DNA of 64,000 nucleotides from Margaritifera margaritifera (GCA_029931535.1 JAQPZY010001579.1:705001-769000); one strand, 5' to 3'. Counted from the first letter of the stretch, positions 35,178-47,965 are shown. The notes: generated by a model not told the origin, from the sequence alone. A program made the numbers and translations.

Positions 35178-35689
35178 ATTGCCTTGCACTGCATAATACT
35201 GCGTACCACACGACGCCATCAATGACAGACGACATGAATGAAACACTAGAGACAAATTGACTATTTTCATAAGGAAGGATAGTGAAAATCGCCCAATTTC
35301 AGAGAACTAAAGTTCTTGAAATCTATTTTTTATTTTTTTTATAAATAAAAGCCACTTGCAGACGTGTCTTGGTATTTTCCGAATAATGTTCCGCCCTGGT
35401 AACCTAGAAGCTACGTTGTTTATCTTTTTTATGAAATCCAATGTTACGTTAATCTACTTGTTTAATTGTTTAAAAAAATTAAAACAACTGAGTTCCATGG
35501 ACAGAAATCTCAAAGTAAGGTTTAATAATTGAATTCATGAATGCGGTTTGTAAGGAATAAAGTGTATATAGTACCAACAGGTTCGCATCAAGTGAATAAA
35601 GGATACTGTTCAATAGCATTGATAAATCTGAGTCCAGTTTTACAAATTCCAAGTAATTCATCCTATTTGTTTTGATCATTTGTACGTGC

Positions 35690-35927
35690 ATACATACAAA
35701 AGAAAGAGGCAAAGATAGAAAAATACATGTACACATACATACACACATATACATACATATATACACAGATACATTCATGCATAAATACTTACAGACTGAC
35801 ATACACATACACACAGATATTTACGTACGTACATACATATACATACATACATACATACATACATACATACATACATACATACATACATACATACATACAT
35901 ACATACATACATACATACATACATACA

Positions 35928-35958
<31 letters not shown>
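35690..35958. repeat. (ACAT)n array with degenerate left shoulder
   Basis: Near-pure ACAT tetranucleotides from about 35838 to 35955. The left shoulder (35690-35837) is a degenerate ACATACACAT version. Confidence 0.93.
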
Positions 35959-35960
<2 letters not shown>

Positions 35961-36693
35961 GTCTTTTAATTAGGGAAAACAACTACGTAAAGATCTAGTT
36001 AACGTGTATTTTGATCTCTTACAAACCTGAAATTTTCGGTCAGTGCATTCCATTTTTGAAGTGACTGAAATCGTCTTGATTTTCCTCCATAAGAAAGCTA
36101 CTGTCTAATGAGATGTTCATGGTTGAATTACATTCAATATATACAAATAGTCAGCTGATACTAGTATATATTTTGACATGATACACCTATATCTAAACGG
36201 TGGGTCCACACAAACAAATAATTAAAAGTTAATGAGACATTAAGTTCAGGCTGAGGTTGCGTTATTTATTTCTTGTCGTACTTAAAGCTTCTCACTTTTA
36301 AAAAAATGCATAGTTTTGGAATACACGTGTTTAGATACTGAGAGCCAGGCAACTGGCATACAGCCTTAAATGCAAACGGATAGTTTGACAGAAGAAGAAA
36401 AAAACAGGACAGTAGAAAGAGGCAAAGAGAGACGAATAAAAATCGATCAATAAATTCAATTTTATTTGATTATGAAAGAAGAAAACAAGTCAATGAAATC
36501 ATTCATAAGCTAACTTCTGTAGCTGATATTATTTTTTAAATTTTGTGTTTAATTACGATAACCTTGTCGAAAAGACCTATTTAACACAATTTATTGTATT
36601 AGCTCCTTCGTCCATTTCCAAAGGACGTATTGTATTCGTTTGTTGTTTTGTTGTTTTTTCTCTTAATTTGAATTGTCGGAATTCTTTATAAAT

Positions 36694-36753
36694 CTCATTC
36701 CAGGTTGTGACTAATAACATAATTCTCATTCCAGGTTGTGACTAATAACATAA
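36694..36753. repeat. 31-bp tandem duplication
   Basis: CTCATTCCAGGTTGTGACTA and its next nine bases occur twice, 31 bases apart, without mismatch. Confidence 0.88.
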
Positions 36754-36958
36754 GATCTTTTACTTGTTATCTAGCTTTCAATATTGGTTTCCTTTCTTTC
36801 CTAACAAAGTAATCAGTTTACATAATACATAAATATATAATTAAATACAACAAAACTGTGTTTATTTTTGTTCTTATCTTAAGAAATATGACTGAGAAAA
36901 AAAAACATCGCCTAGGTGTAGTATAGAATACAGCCAATCATGCTTAAATGTGTCGAAT

Positions 36959-36960
<2 letters not shown>

Positions 36961-37004
<44 letters not shown>

Positions 37005-37095
37005 GGTGTACAGGTATCTTAATTTCTATCTGAAAACGTTTTGATACATAAAAGTATGTTTTTATTCTGTACATTCTGGTATAATTGAGAATGAA

Positions 37096-37167
<72 letters not shown>
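36961..37167. repeat. (AAT)n and (AT)n microsatellites
   Basis: AAT repeats at 36961-37004 and AT repeats at 37099-37167, separated by about 95 bp of unique sequence. Confidence 0.95.
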
Positions 37168-37168
<1 letters not shown>

Positions 37169-37502
37169 CAGTGATAAAAAAACATATCAGCTACAGTACA
37201 ACAATTTCAATGATCTCAGGTTCAATTGAGTTGATTATAGCAAAGTTTGTGACAAGGGAAGTGTGGAGGACATTTTCTCCAACAAGGTAACAAGTTAATA
37301 GTGTAGATTTCTTTAATAGTAAGCATACTAGTGTACTGACCTTACGACCCACTAAAGTCCGTTCATCAGTTTACGGAGCATTAGTGTGCAAACACAAAAA
37401 CTGACAGTGTAGTGTGAGGTTTTTTCCCAGTAAATACGAGTGTGTGAAAATTCATTGGTTAACTCCCAGCTCAAAAATCTAGTATAAGGAGTGAGAAAAG
37501 GT

Positions 37503-38042
37503 AGGTCATATATTAAATCAGAGTTGTGGACACTGGCTAGGTCATATATTAAATCAGAGTTGTGGACACTTGCTAGGTCATATATTAAATCAGAGTTGTA
37601 GACACTTGCTAGGTCATATATTAAATCAGAGTTGTGGACACTTGCTAGGCCATATATTAAATCAGAGTTGTGGACACTTGCTAGGTCATATATTAAATCA
37701 GGGTTGTAGACACTTGCTAGGTCATATATTAAATCAGAGTTGTGGACACTTGCTAGGTCATATATTAAATCAGGGTTGTGGACACTTGCTAGGTCATATA
37801 TTAAATCAGAGTTGTGGACACTTGCTAGGTCATATATTAAATCAGAGTTGTGGACACTTGCTAGGTCATATATTAAATCAGAGTTGTGGACACTTGCTAG
37901 GTCATATATTAAATCAGAGTTGTGGACACTTGCTAGGTCATATATTAAATCAGAGTTGTGGACACTTGCTAGGTCATATATTAAATCAGAGTTGTGGACA
38001 CTTGCTAGGTCATATATTAAATCAGAGTTGTGGACACTTCAA
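37503..38042 (+). repeat. 36-bp minisatellite, 15 units, open in two frames
   Basis: Fifteen head-to-tail 36-bp units starting AGGTCATATATTAAATCAGA. Unit starts are exactly 36 bases apart from 37503 to 38007, with only scattered substitutions. Because 36 is a multiple of 3 and no unit has a stop in two of the plus frames, each frame gives a long repetitive frame: a 12-residue repeat LLGHILNQSCGH in one, LARSYIKSELWT in the other. Nothing suggests translation: no signal peptide, no flanking domain, and two frames equally open. It is best read as a satellite-type repeat. Confidence 0.95.
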
Positions 38043-38403
38043 CTATCTATTTTTGTTCAAATTTCAGCTCTAAATCTAAATGGGTATGAAACCGTGCTAA
38101 TTTATTGTCACCCTCTTTTCACCTTTGATTTGCGAAATTCAAACAAGGAAAAGACAGAAAATGTTCATGCAAATCCCCCAGCAAAGTAATCTGTAGAGGT
38201 GGATGAGTCCAAATAAGCAATGGGAGGTTCTTGATAAACAAAATGTATTCAATTTTTAGAGATAGAAAAAAGGACATAGAAAAAAGGACACAGAAGAGAA
38301 CTTTGAAATTCCACCGTAGCTGTTATTGCCTGTATCACTTATGAACATTACTCATAGCAGCGTGTATCTGCAAAGATCCGATGTATTGCAAAGGTTTTTG
38401 TTT

Positions 38404-38434
38404 GTCATATATTTTTACACACATATACACACAT

Positions 38435-38521
<87 letters not shown>

Positions 38522-38570
38522 CATACATACATACATACATACATACATACATACATACATACATACATAG
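38404..38570. repeat. compound microsatellite (CA)n(AT)n(ACAT)n
   Basis: CA repeats to 38457, AT repeats to 38516, ACAT repeats to 38570. Confidence 0.95.
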
Positions 38571-38601
38571 ACATTAATGCATACAAGTATCCATGCTTTA
38601 G

Positions 38602-38812
38602 TGAATTGGTATCGTTTTAGATCAGTTCAGGCTCAGGATCAAAATACCTGGCGTGTATATATAAGATTACCCCCCCCCCCTCCTTGTAAATGCTTAAATG
38701 AATTGTACTGAATTGGCATCGTTTTAGAACTGTAGTTCGGGCTCAAATTTCCTGGTGCATGTACTGAAGCTCCCTCCTCCCCCCCCCCCACACACACACA
38801 CACACATACACA
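38602..38812. repeat. about 110-bp imperfect tandem duplication ending in C tracts
   Basis: TGAATTGGTATCGTTTTAGA at 38602 recurs with one change at about 38710. Both units run through GGCTCA and CCTGG to a poly-C tract. The second is followed by CA repeats. Confidence 0.75.
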
Positions 38813-40199
38813 CCTTTCTGGTAAAATTAAACCACTTTTTACAATTTATTGTGTAAAAATGAGACTAGAAGTTTTAATTTAGTGAAAAATCTTAATGAAA
38901 ATATAAAACGTGTCTTTGTCTATGCAGAATGATGGAGATACTGAAAGTAATATCCTGAAATAATCGTAAAATAAATGGAAATAAATCCGTGTTAGAAAGA
39001 GGTACAAAAAAACACAGCAATGCATCTGGTGTTTAGTTTATTAAAAAAAAAAACAGATACTGACAAAAAAGTATGATGATGGCCCAAATAGGTATATTAT
39101 GAGTTCAAAGCGGCCTATTTACTTGTCGTATGATGGAATATCCATATAGATTCTACAGACAAATTGTTTTAGAAGTTTTACTATAAATATTAATACTTTC
39201 AAAAACAGTTCAGTATCATCTATTGCAATTTGTGAAGCTTTCAGAAATGTGAGCTAAACAGTTTGTAAAAACCTCATGCTGGGTAAAACTCCAGATATGT
39301 GTCAAATACTAGAAGTTCACTTTAAAGTAATGTAAGATATCGAAAGTTGGGCATATATAGTCTTTAAGATAAAAAAAACATCTTTGCAGGGAAATTACGG
39401 CACACAGATACCGTGATTAAATACGCATACGGAGTTTTACCTATGTTTGTAGCTGAAACATTTTATGCTTACACATATTATTTTAAGTGTAGATATAAAA
39501 CTAATTACAGCGGTATAATTAGATAAGATATAAGGCTTAATAAATTAGTTTGTACATAGGTTAATACTTGCCCCAATATTTAATTCGTGATAGACTTGTA
39601 TTAGCAAAAACAAAGACAAAAGCTTACGGGTGAAGGTAATATAATTATCAGTGAGTTTATTGTTTAATCATCACTTGAAACTCATCACTCGAATCTTTAG
39701 GAAAGTACCCGGTATGTATAGCATGTATTTTTCCGACTCTTTTCAGTAATTCTAACTAGAAGTATGATTATTCTCAGTAATGAATCAAGTATCCAAAATT
39801 ATCAATCCTAATGGCCTTTAATTTTTGCACCTAATATATGCATAAATGTTTCTTTCAATCGATGGATACTGGACTTTCCAAATGTGTGGTAGAAATTTAT
39901 CTAATTTCGACAATTTTAAAGAATTTATTGGTTTTCATCGGGAAGCGGGTTGAAGACAAAAGTACAAAAATTATTAATTTTAAGCAGAAGTCCAATATGG
40001 AAAAAGTGAAATCCGAAATATCCCAGAATACACCAGGAACATCCGGTTGAAGGCAAAGGGCGGTCAAGCGTCTTCGTCTCTCTGCATCATGGCTGAAGTG
40101 TCTCTTCGTCGTCTGAAAAAGTAGAATAACTTGCTTTATCGCACGATTACTGTTTTATTTAGATTAATATGCCCATATCATAATTTGTCAATATGTAAC
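38813..40199. other. no recognised gene
   Basis: AT-rich. A 70-codon plus-strand frame (39838-40050) has no recognised domain. Confidence 0.35.
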
Positions 40200-41560
40200 T
40201 ACAATTGCAACAGTTTAAAGATGATATAAATCAAGTAAATCTAACACACGACCCCTCTTGTTGATGAGGATTCCAGTTTGAAACTTCAGTACACTTTTTC
40301 TTTGACTGTCCCATTTGCTAACAACAGAGAATTAAATTTCTGGTCTATTAGATCGTTTATTCCTGCCACTATCTTTAAGCAAAGACTTCAATTGCTTAGT
40401 CTTACGAAATTTTTTGATAATGATAGATCCTGGCCATATTCGTAAAAAAATATCGATGAAATTGAATATGTTTTGAACGCTGAGCTGCAAAGACTGGTCT
40501 AGCCAATGGCTAATAAAGTTTAACTCCGACAAAACCGTCATGATGCACTTCACTACTAGACTGTCAGTTTCTCTCCCAAATCTAGTCCTTGACAACAGAA
40601 TACTAAGCTTAACGCGATGTTATACACATGTGAGGTAACTTGCAGTAGTGATGGACAATGGTCAAAACATATACACGATCTATGTAATTTTGTATCCAAA
40701 ATTATATGGTCACTTAGAGTATTCAAATTTAAATTAACCTGGAAGCCTTTAGAGTACAAATATGCTTGTCATGTATTCGACTACGCTGAGAATATGCATA
40801 TGTTGTCTGAGACGGTTGTGACCAAGAACACTCAGATAGAATAGAAAAACTTCAATTAAAGGCAACAAAAATTATTACTCGACATACCAGAAGTACCAGA
40901 ATAGAACACTGGTATAGGGAAACTGTTTGGCCAAATTTAAGAGAAAGAGGAAATTTGTTTAAAGTATCTACCGTTTTATACAAGTATGTATAGTCAATGC
41001 CCAGTTTATACAGTTATATCTAGTCATTGCCCAGTTTATACAATTATATACTGTCATTGTCCAATTTATAAAATTTATATATCGTCATTGCCCAGAATAT
41101 CTTTATGGTTTGTCACTACCATTCATTGTCAATTTAAGTCATAATCTAAGAATAGATTTATTTCTGAAATTCCAAATTTTAGATTAGAAATATCAAGAGG
41201 TCAATGATCAATTCTAGCATATCTCTGGAACAAGCTTCCTAAAAATGAAAGACTTGCCCCATCAATTTGTGGGTTCAAACGAATTACAGCTTATAAAAAA
41301 TCTGAGCCGCCACAACACTACATATATTGTCAGAGGCAATATTCTATCCCCCATGCAAGAATTATTGCAGTGATCTAAATAGTGACTTATTTCTTAATCA
41401 TGTAATTCAATCGTTGTTACGTAATTGTGGAGAGGCACCTAAAACTGTATCTCTTTATTGATTAGAGTGTAACCATTATGTGGATTAGCACATTAGATAT
41501 TTATAAATTTGAATCATCTATTTTTGCCAAGGACGATTGAGATGCTATTTCAAGATCAAT
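40200..41560 (+). pseudogene. LINE ORF2 C-terminal remnant
   Basis: Plus strand, several frames. The first piece (about 40265-40320) reads FETSVHFFFDCP, like the zinc-binding tail of a LINE, so an earlier copy may end here. A second run then follows: WLIKFNSDKTVMMHF (about 40506-40550), SSDGQWSKHIHDLC, FVSKIIWSLRVFKFKL, then in other frames TKIITRHTRSTRIEHWYRET and LWNKLPKNERLAPSINGFKR (about 41225-41285), then NYCSDLNSDLFLNHVIQS and RNCGEAPKTVSLY (about 41360-41440), the C-terminal cysteine/histidine region. This is the normal order downstream of the RT active site. Stops and shifts are many; it is inactive. Confidence 0.75.
40993..41112. repeat. 30-bp tandem repeat inside the LINE remnant, 4 units
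   Basis: GTCATTGCCCAGTTTATACA-type units start at 40993, 41023, 41053 and 41084. The period of 30 keeps a frame open and adds a short repeat where the LINE protein has none, so it arose after insertion or within this subfamily. Confidence 0.75.
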
Positions 41561-41733
41561 GTCAACTATTTTATGATCTAAATTGAAAACCTATGCAAGA
41601 TTTTATTGAAGAAACCAGATGAATTTCTTGAGTTTCTTTATATGTGTGTCAACATTTCCTTATGATACCCGTGCAAATAGTATTATTTGTATCTCGCACA
41701 TTAAAGTATTTCACTCAATGCACACACTCTCTC

Positions 41734-41736
41734 TCT

Positions 41737-41789
<53 letters not shown>
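41734..41789. repeat. (CA)n microsatellite
   Basis: CA array with a short CT shoulder at its left. Confidence 0.95.
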
Positions 41790-43547
41790 GTATTATGCTT
41801 AAGATATTGTTATGCGAGGGAAGTGCTGTGCCTAACTTGGAGAACTTGTTACTCAACCCCAATAGTTTCCTTATCATGGCAATAAAATATGTTTAAACTA
41901 AACTTCCTACCTGAGAATTTGTAAGAATACGGGTAATATTTTCCAAGCTAAACTGGGTATATTACATTCTGAGAAAATTGCAACATGTATAAAAGCAGAG
42001 AATTAGATATCTCAATTGAAGTCAACGTTTAAAATGTCCTTTCACAGCTTGATAGAAATTACTTTATTTCTACATAATTTTGTATTTACATGAACCAAAC
42101 AAAAGATAATCGTCTATGCTACAACAACAACAAAACAACAACAAACAAATTACATTCTAACTGCAATGTATAAACTACGTGGAGTTATTGTGTTGATAAT
42201 AAAGCATGTACCACAATCATCGATTTATTAGCATGCCAAGGTGTCGTCAATTGAATGAATGTTTTGAGATCTGTGATATTTCTTCTCGCCGACTCTAATG
42301 ACTTCTGGCTTAAATGCACCCCGGTTGGATAAGGGTTAAACCTGGAGTCATCACGTCCGGTTTGGTCAGATTGACATTGAAAATAATTCCGGTTTATTTA
42401 TGTTTTGCATAATTCACTACATAGCGGTCAATCATAACAGACAAAGGCCCCACTTTAAATATGCCTTTCAATTGAACTTGGACAAAGGCCTGCATGAAAC
42501 CATGCAACAATGTGGTCATTGTAGATGTTTCACATATTTCCGGTGGGATCGGTTCATTTAAGAAGAGACATATTGTTTGTTATAGATTTTGTCTGACTCA
42601 GTTCACACTTAAAAGTGCGATTCAACTGATCAAAATAGGAAATAACATTGTTTTATATAGAGTCAAACTAGAATTTCACTCAAAGCTCACCAATGTCTGG
42701 AAAGGCTCGTACTAAGACAACGACGAAGAAGTTTATACGTTTACTTTTGGACAAGCTGAGCGAAAAATGTGTTTAAGTTTTTGACATATTCCTAAATATA
42801 TTAAGATCTAAATACCTCACACAAGTATTACATTTCCAATCGCCATTTTGTACAGTGTGTCAACACAGAATTGACCCCAAAGCACCCAATGTCTAGAGAG
42901 GCAAGTGGATAAAACAATGACGAACATGTTGTGATAGAATTTTGGGGCATCCTCGTCTCTTTCTAAAGAGGGACAAACATGTCTGCCTCCTAGAGAGGTC
43001 CTCTTTATTTTTCCAGCTGAAGGTAGACAAGGCCAAACAGGTTCCGATTGGATGCCAAGGTCTAAAGTCAACCGTGACCCAAAATCTTTTAAAGACTGAC
43101 TTCGTTCTCAAAGTCACTTCTGTATGGTTTTTCCTCGATAGAGATTCGGTCATCCATTGATTTGATTACTATGATTTATATGCATGCAGTAAACCCTGAG
43201 ATTACTTGTACGTGAAGAGGATACTTTGCTATAACGAATGCTTCGTTATAACGAAACATTAATATGTGAACTTAGATGAAACTCACTCTTGCTTTTAATG
43301 ATGTCCCATTACTAATGATTTAAATTTCATCTTTGAATCTCGATTTTATCGCAATCAAAGACTAGAAACCTTTTCAAAGACTTACATGGTTAGAAAAGAT
43401 AATACTGCAGACTCTGCTCTGCGGATGTGAAACGTTACAATTTAAACAGAATACATCTATTCTAATCGAAATACAAAGATTATAATAAAAAAAGAATACC
43501 AATTGCTTCAAGCCCTGATACACAGTTCCATTATCAACCCCCCCCAC

Positions 43548-43549
<2 letters not shown>
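41790..43549. other. no recognised gene
   Basis: Several small overlapping frames at 42494-43160 on both strands lack domains. A near-palindrome of ATAACGAA units is seen at about 43230-43255. Confidence 0.35.

Positions 43550-43608
<59 letters not shown>
43550..43608. repeat. (CT)n microsatellite preceded by C-rich run
   Basis: A C-rich run at about 43538-43550, then a pure CT array. Confidence 0.95.
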
Positions 43609-43611
<3 letters not shown>

Positions 43612-43856
43612 GCTAATTATTTTCATTATGGACTTTTATATTTTTCGTGCATCGCCACACTGTAGCTATTATGATACTATTATAATGGAGAATAACTCGT
43701 AAGTTATTAAAACGTTTTTCCAATCCAAATGTTGTTTATAGCGTATTCTTAAGGAAATAAAATAAGTTTAAACTAACTCTTCAACTTTGCCAGTCTCTCG
43801 ACCGACTGCCGGTCAACCGTTTCGGCAAATGTCGTTAACTGTAAAGTGCGATTTGG

Positions 43857-44485
43857 TGGCCCTCTACGGTTTCGTATTTTGCATAGGGTTAGATTTTTAA
43901 AGAAAAAGAATTTCCCAGGTTTTCCTCACTGGTGATCCTGGGTTAAAAAAGGCCTTGTATATCTTAGGTATTATTAATAGAACTTTTAATTCCCTTTATT
44001 TTGGTATATGATTGGTGGGTGCAATTTGGGTTATAGAGAGTACAGCTTGGTCTTAATTCAAATCTGGACCTATAAAAAAACTGCTAGCTCCTCTTGGTCA
44101 TTTTCACTTCCTGCACTTCAAAGGTAAATTGTAAAAACTAACTTTTTTTTACTTTTTATATATTTTGTAATTCATTCATTGCACTTTTAGAAGCTGGTAT
44201 TGCCTACTCTGGCAATATTCATTTCCCTATTTTTAATAACTGCTAAAAATAGCGTAGTTTTTGGACTAATTCAGGATGATTTTTCGAGTACATGGGAGCA
44301 GCCATTTTTGTCAGCTGTGCGCTTAGATCGTTTCAACAAGTACAATATGTAAAGAAATTCAGCCACAGCACGCGAAAATAGCATAGAGGTATGCCAACAT
44401 TCTCTTCATTTTGCATGTTGCAAATTTAAACAACTTCACCCTATATCTGTCACTCTCTCAGAAGTACATAATATCTGTAGAGCGC
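43857..44485 (+). repeat. dispersed repeat R, copy 2
   Basis: Second copy of the repeat at 28293-28931, about 15.5 kb away, same orientation, roughly 75-80% identical by eye with several short indels. Confidence 0.8.
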
Positions 44486-44899
44486 CTCATTTAGTGTGGG
44501 GTAACTTAGGCTGTTGCTCGTAATCCACAAGAAGCTTATCTACCTAACTCCCAACTAAAATACGATATCAGGCAACAAAATAAAAAAATTCTGGGCAGAA
44601 AAAGATAATAAAAATAACTTTTGTTGCTGTTAAAGTTCTATACAGCACCTATACTTAACTTTTTTGTAACTACACACGTTGCAACTTTAAACTTTGTAAA
44701 CAAAAATGTTGACTCATTGTTACATGTAAAAAAAAAATTAAGTTTAATGTTCACTCATGTAGAGAAAGTTTGTCATTACGGCCCCCGATGTTCTTTTAGT
44801 GATTTGTCTGTCAGATAGTCGTTGAAGGCCCGAAATGCCATCTTATACTTTTCTGTTCCATATAATTATTTTGAATTTATTTTCCTTTTTTAAATCCTC

Positions 44900-45420
44900 C
44901 TTATATGATTTTATACGTCAAAATTATCCTTATATGCTTGTATACGTCAAAATTATCCTTATATATGATTTTATACGTCAAAATGATCCTTATATGCTTG
45001 TATACGTCAAATTATCATTATATGCTTTTATACGTCCTCAAAATTATCCTTATATATGCTTTTATACGTCGAATTATCCTTATATATGCTTTTATAGGTC
45101 GAATTATCCTTATATATGCTTTTATACGTCAAAATTATCCTTATATGCTTGTATACGTCAAATTAGTCGTATATGCTTGTATACGTCAAATTATCCTTAT
45201 ATGCTTTTATACTGCAAATTATCCTTATATGATTTTATACGTCGAATTATCCTTATATGCTTTTATACTTCAAAGTATCTTTATATACTTTTATACTTCA
45301 AATTATCCTTATATGCTTGCATACGTCAAATTATCCTTATATGCTTGTATACGTCGAATTATCCTTATATGTGTTTTTATACGTCAAATTATCCTTATAT
45401 GCTTTTATACGTCAAATTAT
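44900..45420 (+). repeat. 28-bp minisatellite, about 18 units
   Basis: Units of the form ATCCTTATATGCTTTTATAC plus GTCAAATT, tandem from about 44900 to 45420. Some units are longer by 1-4 bases (AAAATT or ATATAT variants). Because the period is not a multiple of three, a run of three units is needed to keep frame; the long frames (44835-45434, 44905-45438) arise because the unit lacks stops in all three plus frames. Not considered protein coding. Confidence 0.93.
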
Positions 45421-46577
45421 CGGCTGCACGATGACTGAAAGCTACATGGAGCCTATCATAAAAGTACTTGTCCTTTGGTTTAGTTCATTTCAGCTTAGTT
45501 TCAACATATTTTATTGCCATCAAAGTAACAATCTTGCAAAGAGATAAGAGACAAGTTCACAAGAGCTTAACAATTTCTTTTCATTATGCAAAATAAAGTC
45601 ACACGACAAGTAGACAATAATGAATAACATTAAATATAGACAAAATTGGAAAGAGAAAATAAAAGGTATGAAGAAAACTAAAACAGTTCAAGGGATGGTG
45701 GTGGCAAAAGAAAGGAGAGTGGTGGGTTTTACACCAGGATATTTTGTACAAATTTCAGTCCATATAATTTGTACTTAATGACATTAATATATTACAGTAT
45801 AAAACAATCTAGAGTGTTTTTAGCACAAACAGAAGACACGCTTATGATAGTGAAATTTAAAAAAAAAAGGAAATCCAGCAATTACTTTAGCAATTAATAG
45901 AAACGTATGCTACTATTGAATAATAAATCAAATATAAATAAAATATGACAGTAACCATAATTATCATCATTTTCGTCGTTGTCGTTATCAGTATCATCAC
46001 AATCGTCAAAAGGATCAACATCATCGTCATTTCCATCATCCTTTTTGCCTTTTACTATTCGTTTGATTTAAATAATGGCATACATGCCTCCTAAAGATTA
46101 TATCAACTACATCTCTATGGCAATAACGAATATGTGCGGTATATGTAAGTGTTTTTACGTCAGAAAATCCCCAGACGGTTCTTTTCCGTCTTGTTATTTT
46201 TCGATTATCAGTTTCACATAGATAGCTTTCATTCATTCTCTTTTTCTCAAAGTAACATAAAGGGCAACCAAAAGAGATAGGAAGGTACTGTGAAAAATTG
46301 CTCCCTCTTTGGCTTGTTTGGACTAATTAACAAATTTAATTTACTGTCTAGGAATTTTTTGTCACGATTTTAATAGGACCTTTTCAAATTCTTTGATGAA
46401 ATAAATGGAAAAGTCTATGATAACCATAGATCCCGGGGTTAAGGCAAAAAACTCATTTTACATCTGCTTTCACATCTTATTTTTTGTGTTGTTTTCCAAT
46501 ACCATTTTCAAAGTTTGTCTAGACTCCAAATCTGCAGCAAAGATGATTGTTCTCATGTTTCATATTCATTAGTTGCT
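45421..46577. other. no recognised gene
   Basis: AT-rich, with a degenerate ATC/GTC trinucleotide tract at about 45958-46045. Confidence 0.4.
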
Positions 46578-46992
46578 ATAATATACATCAAAGATGGATA
46601 CTGACACGGAGAAAAGTTCGATTTGAGATAAACATTTTTGAATTTCTCTTCTGTAATGAATTCATTGAAAAATCTAGATAGAGTGCAAAATGGACAGTAA
46701 TTGTAGCAAAAAAGTGTTGTCAAATGTGTAATTAGTTGACTTCAGTGTATGGTACTTTCTGTCTGACGACGAATTTGTGCACAAGTTACTGCAGTCGAGC
46801 GTTTGACAATTTGGATGCACTTTTGCAACATACTAAACCTTAGAGGTTCGCTACAATTACAGGGCACTCAGCGTGCTACCTAGATTTTACAATTAATTCG
46901 TTACAAGAGAGAAATTACAAGATATCTACCTTGAATCAAGCCGATATGTCTTACTTTCTATGTGTCAGTATCCATCTTTGATGACGTACATT
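46578..46992. mobile_element. foldback element / long-TIR MITE
   Basis: A 22-bp perfect inverted pair, CATCAAAGATGGATACTGAC(AC) at 46586-46607 and its complement at 46962-46983, is the best part of much longer arms. Left-arm TTTCTCTTCTGTAATGAATTCATTG and AAAATCTAGATAG (about 46638-46682) are mirrored by the complement of 46888-46922. AGTAATTGTAGC (about 46695) is mirrored near 46852. Traces of pairing (TTGTCAAA, GACTKCAG) continue to about 46745 and 46800. Only about 50-60 bp in the middle is unpaired. It encodes nothing; such elements need a transposase from elsewhere. The target duplication is not clear. Confidence 0.75.
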
Positions 46993-47277
46993 ACACCCCC
47001 TGTTCATCCTCGCTTTCTCTGTTTCACCTGCACAAATCTGTTAGCTCTATCACCTATTTTGTAACAGGTCATATACTACTTCAAACAAGGTGCCAATGAC
47101 GGCAATGTAGTTTTTGTTTCAGGAATAGATCAATGTAGACTTAGATATAAGGTCGCGGTTGCACTAAACTTTTCAAAAATTATATTCGAATTGAAAACTT
47201 ACATCATTTTAATTTGCGCACGCTGATTTAATTGCTGTTGTTGCTCTCAGTGAAATATTGTAATTCAATGTAGATAC

Positions 47278-47285
47278 GTGTGTGT

Positions 47286-47359
<74 letters not shown>
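47278..47359. repeat. (TG)n(TC)n microsatellite
   Basis: Short TG run then TC array to 47359. Confidence 0.95.
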
Positions 47360-47362
<3 letters not shown>

Positions 47363-47834
47363 TATACAATATGGGTTGCCTCCAGTCAAAACAGGCTATA
47401 CAATATGGAAGGTGGCGTATAGTGTTTCTTTTGTTCGTCCGTCCATCACGAAGATTTTCGTTTATTTAGGTACGCTTTTCAAACTCGGTTATTTGTTGGA
47501 TAATAATACGTTATCTGTGAATGCATTTTGATGACATGAGCACAATCCTTGAAAAGTTGATCACTATGACCAAAAGTTTAAGCTTTGCCTAAAGACAAAT
47601 AAAGACTGTTTTCTAATTTCACTCCAGCTAACTTCATTATTGTTCGTAAAATGTGTCGGATGTAGCTGTCTCGAATAGGACGCTCAAGTTTTACATCATC
47701 TAACATATGGAAATATTTAACCTCTAATGTTTATTATCATTATTTTGCGAGAAAAGTTTGACTCGTTTTACAATCATGAAAAATCGACCCCATAAAATAT
47801 AATTTACATGTATTGAGGTAATTAAATCTCTCAA

Positions 47835-47965
47835 ACTAATATCAGAATCCATAACTTTACCAGCGACGTCATCCCTGGTATCAACCAATCAGATGTCGAC
47901 ATTTGTTCATTTGAAGAGGTTGTTTACTTTGTAGTTATCCTTATGGATCCTCCAACTTTAATTAT
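47835..47965 (-). repeat. dispersed repeat S, copy on minus strand
   Basis: The reverse complement contains AAACAACCTCTTCAAATGAA, then TCTGATTGGTT and AGGGATG. It aligns with 57180-57310 on the plus strand (AAATAACCTCTTCAAATCAA, TCTGATTGGTTAAATGCAAG, GGATGGC). The two copies flank the luqin gene in opposite orientation. Class unknown. Confidence 0.55.

Noticed and set aside
35672..35998. THIH/HTYI repeat proteins, also at 38326-38620
   Set aside because: Translation of ACAT, CA and AT microsatellites.
37570..38189. Repetitive proteins of 167 and 149 codons
   Set aside because: Two overlapping frames of the 36-bp satellite, equally open, with no start context, signal peptide or flanking domain.
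44835..45547. Tyr/Ile/Leu-rich frames of up to 199 codons
   Set aside because: Read through the 28-bp minisatellite in several frames at once.
46036..46236. Minus-strand frame considered as a third luqin exon
   Set aside because: It has a basic stretch but no suitable acceptor in the right phase, and the luqin frame already ends at TAA 48223-48221.
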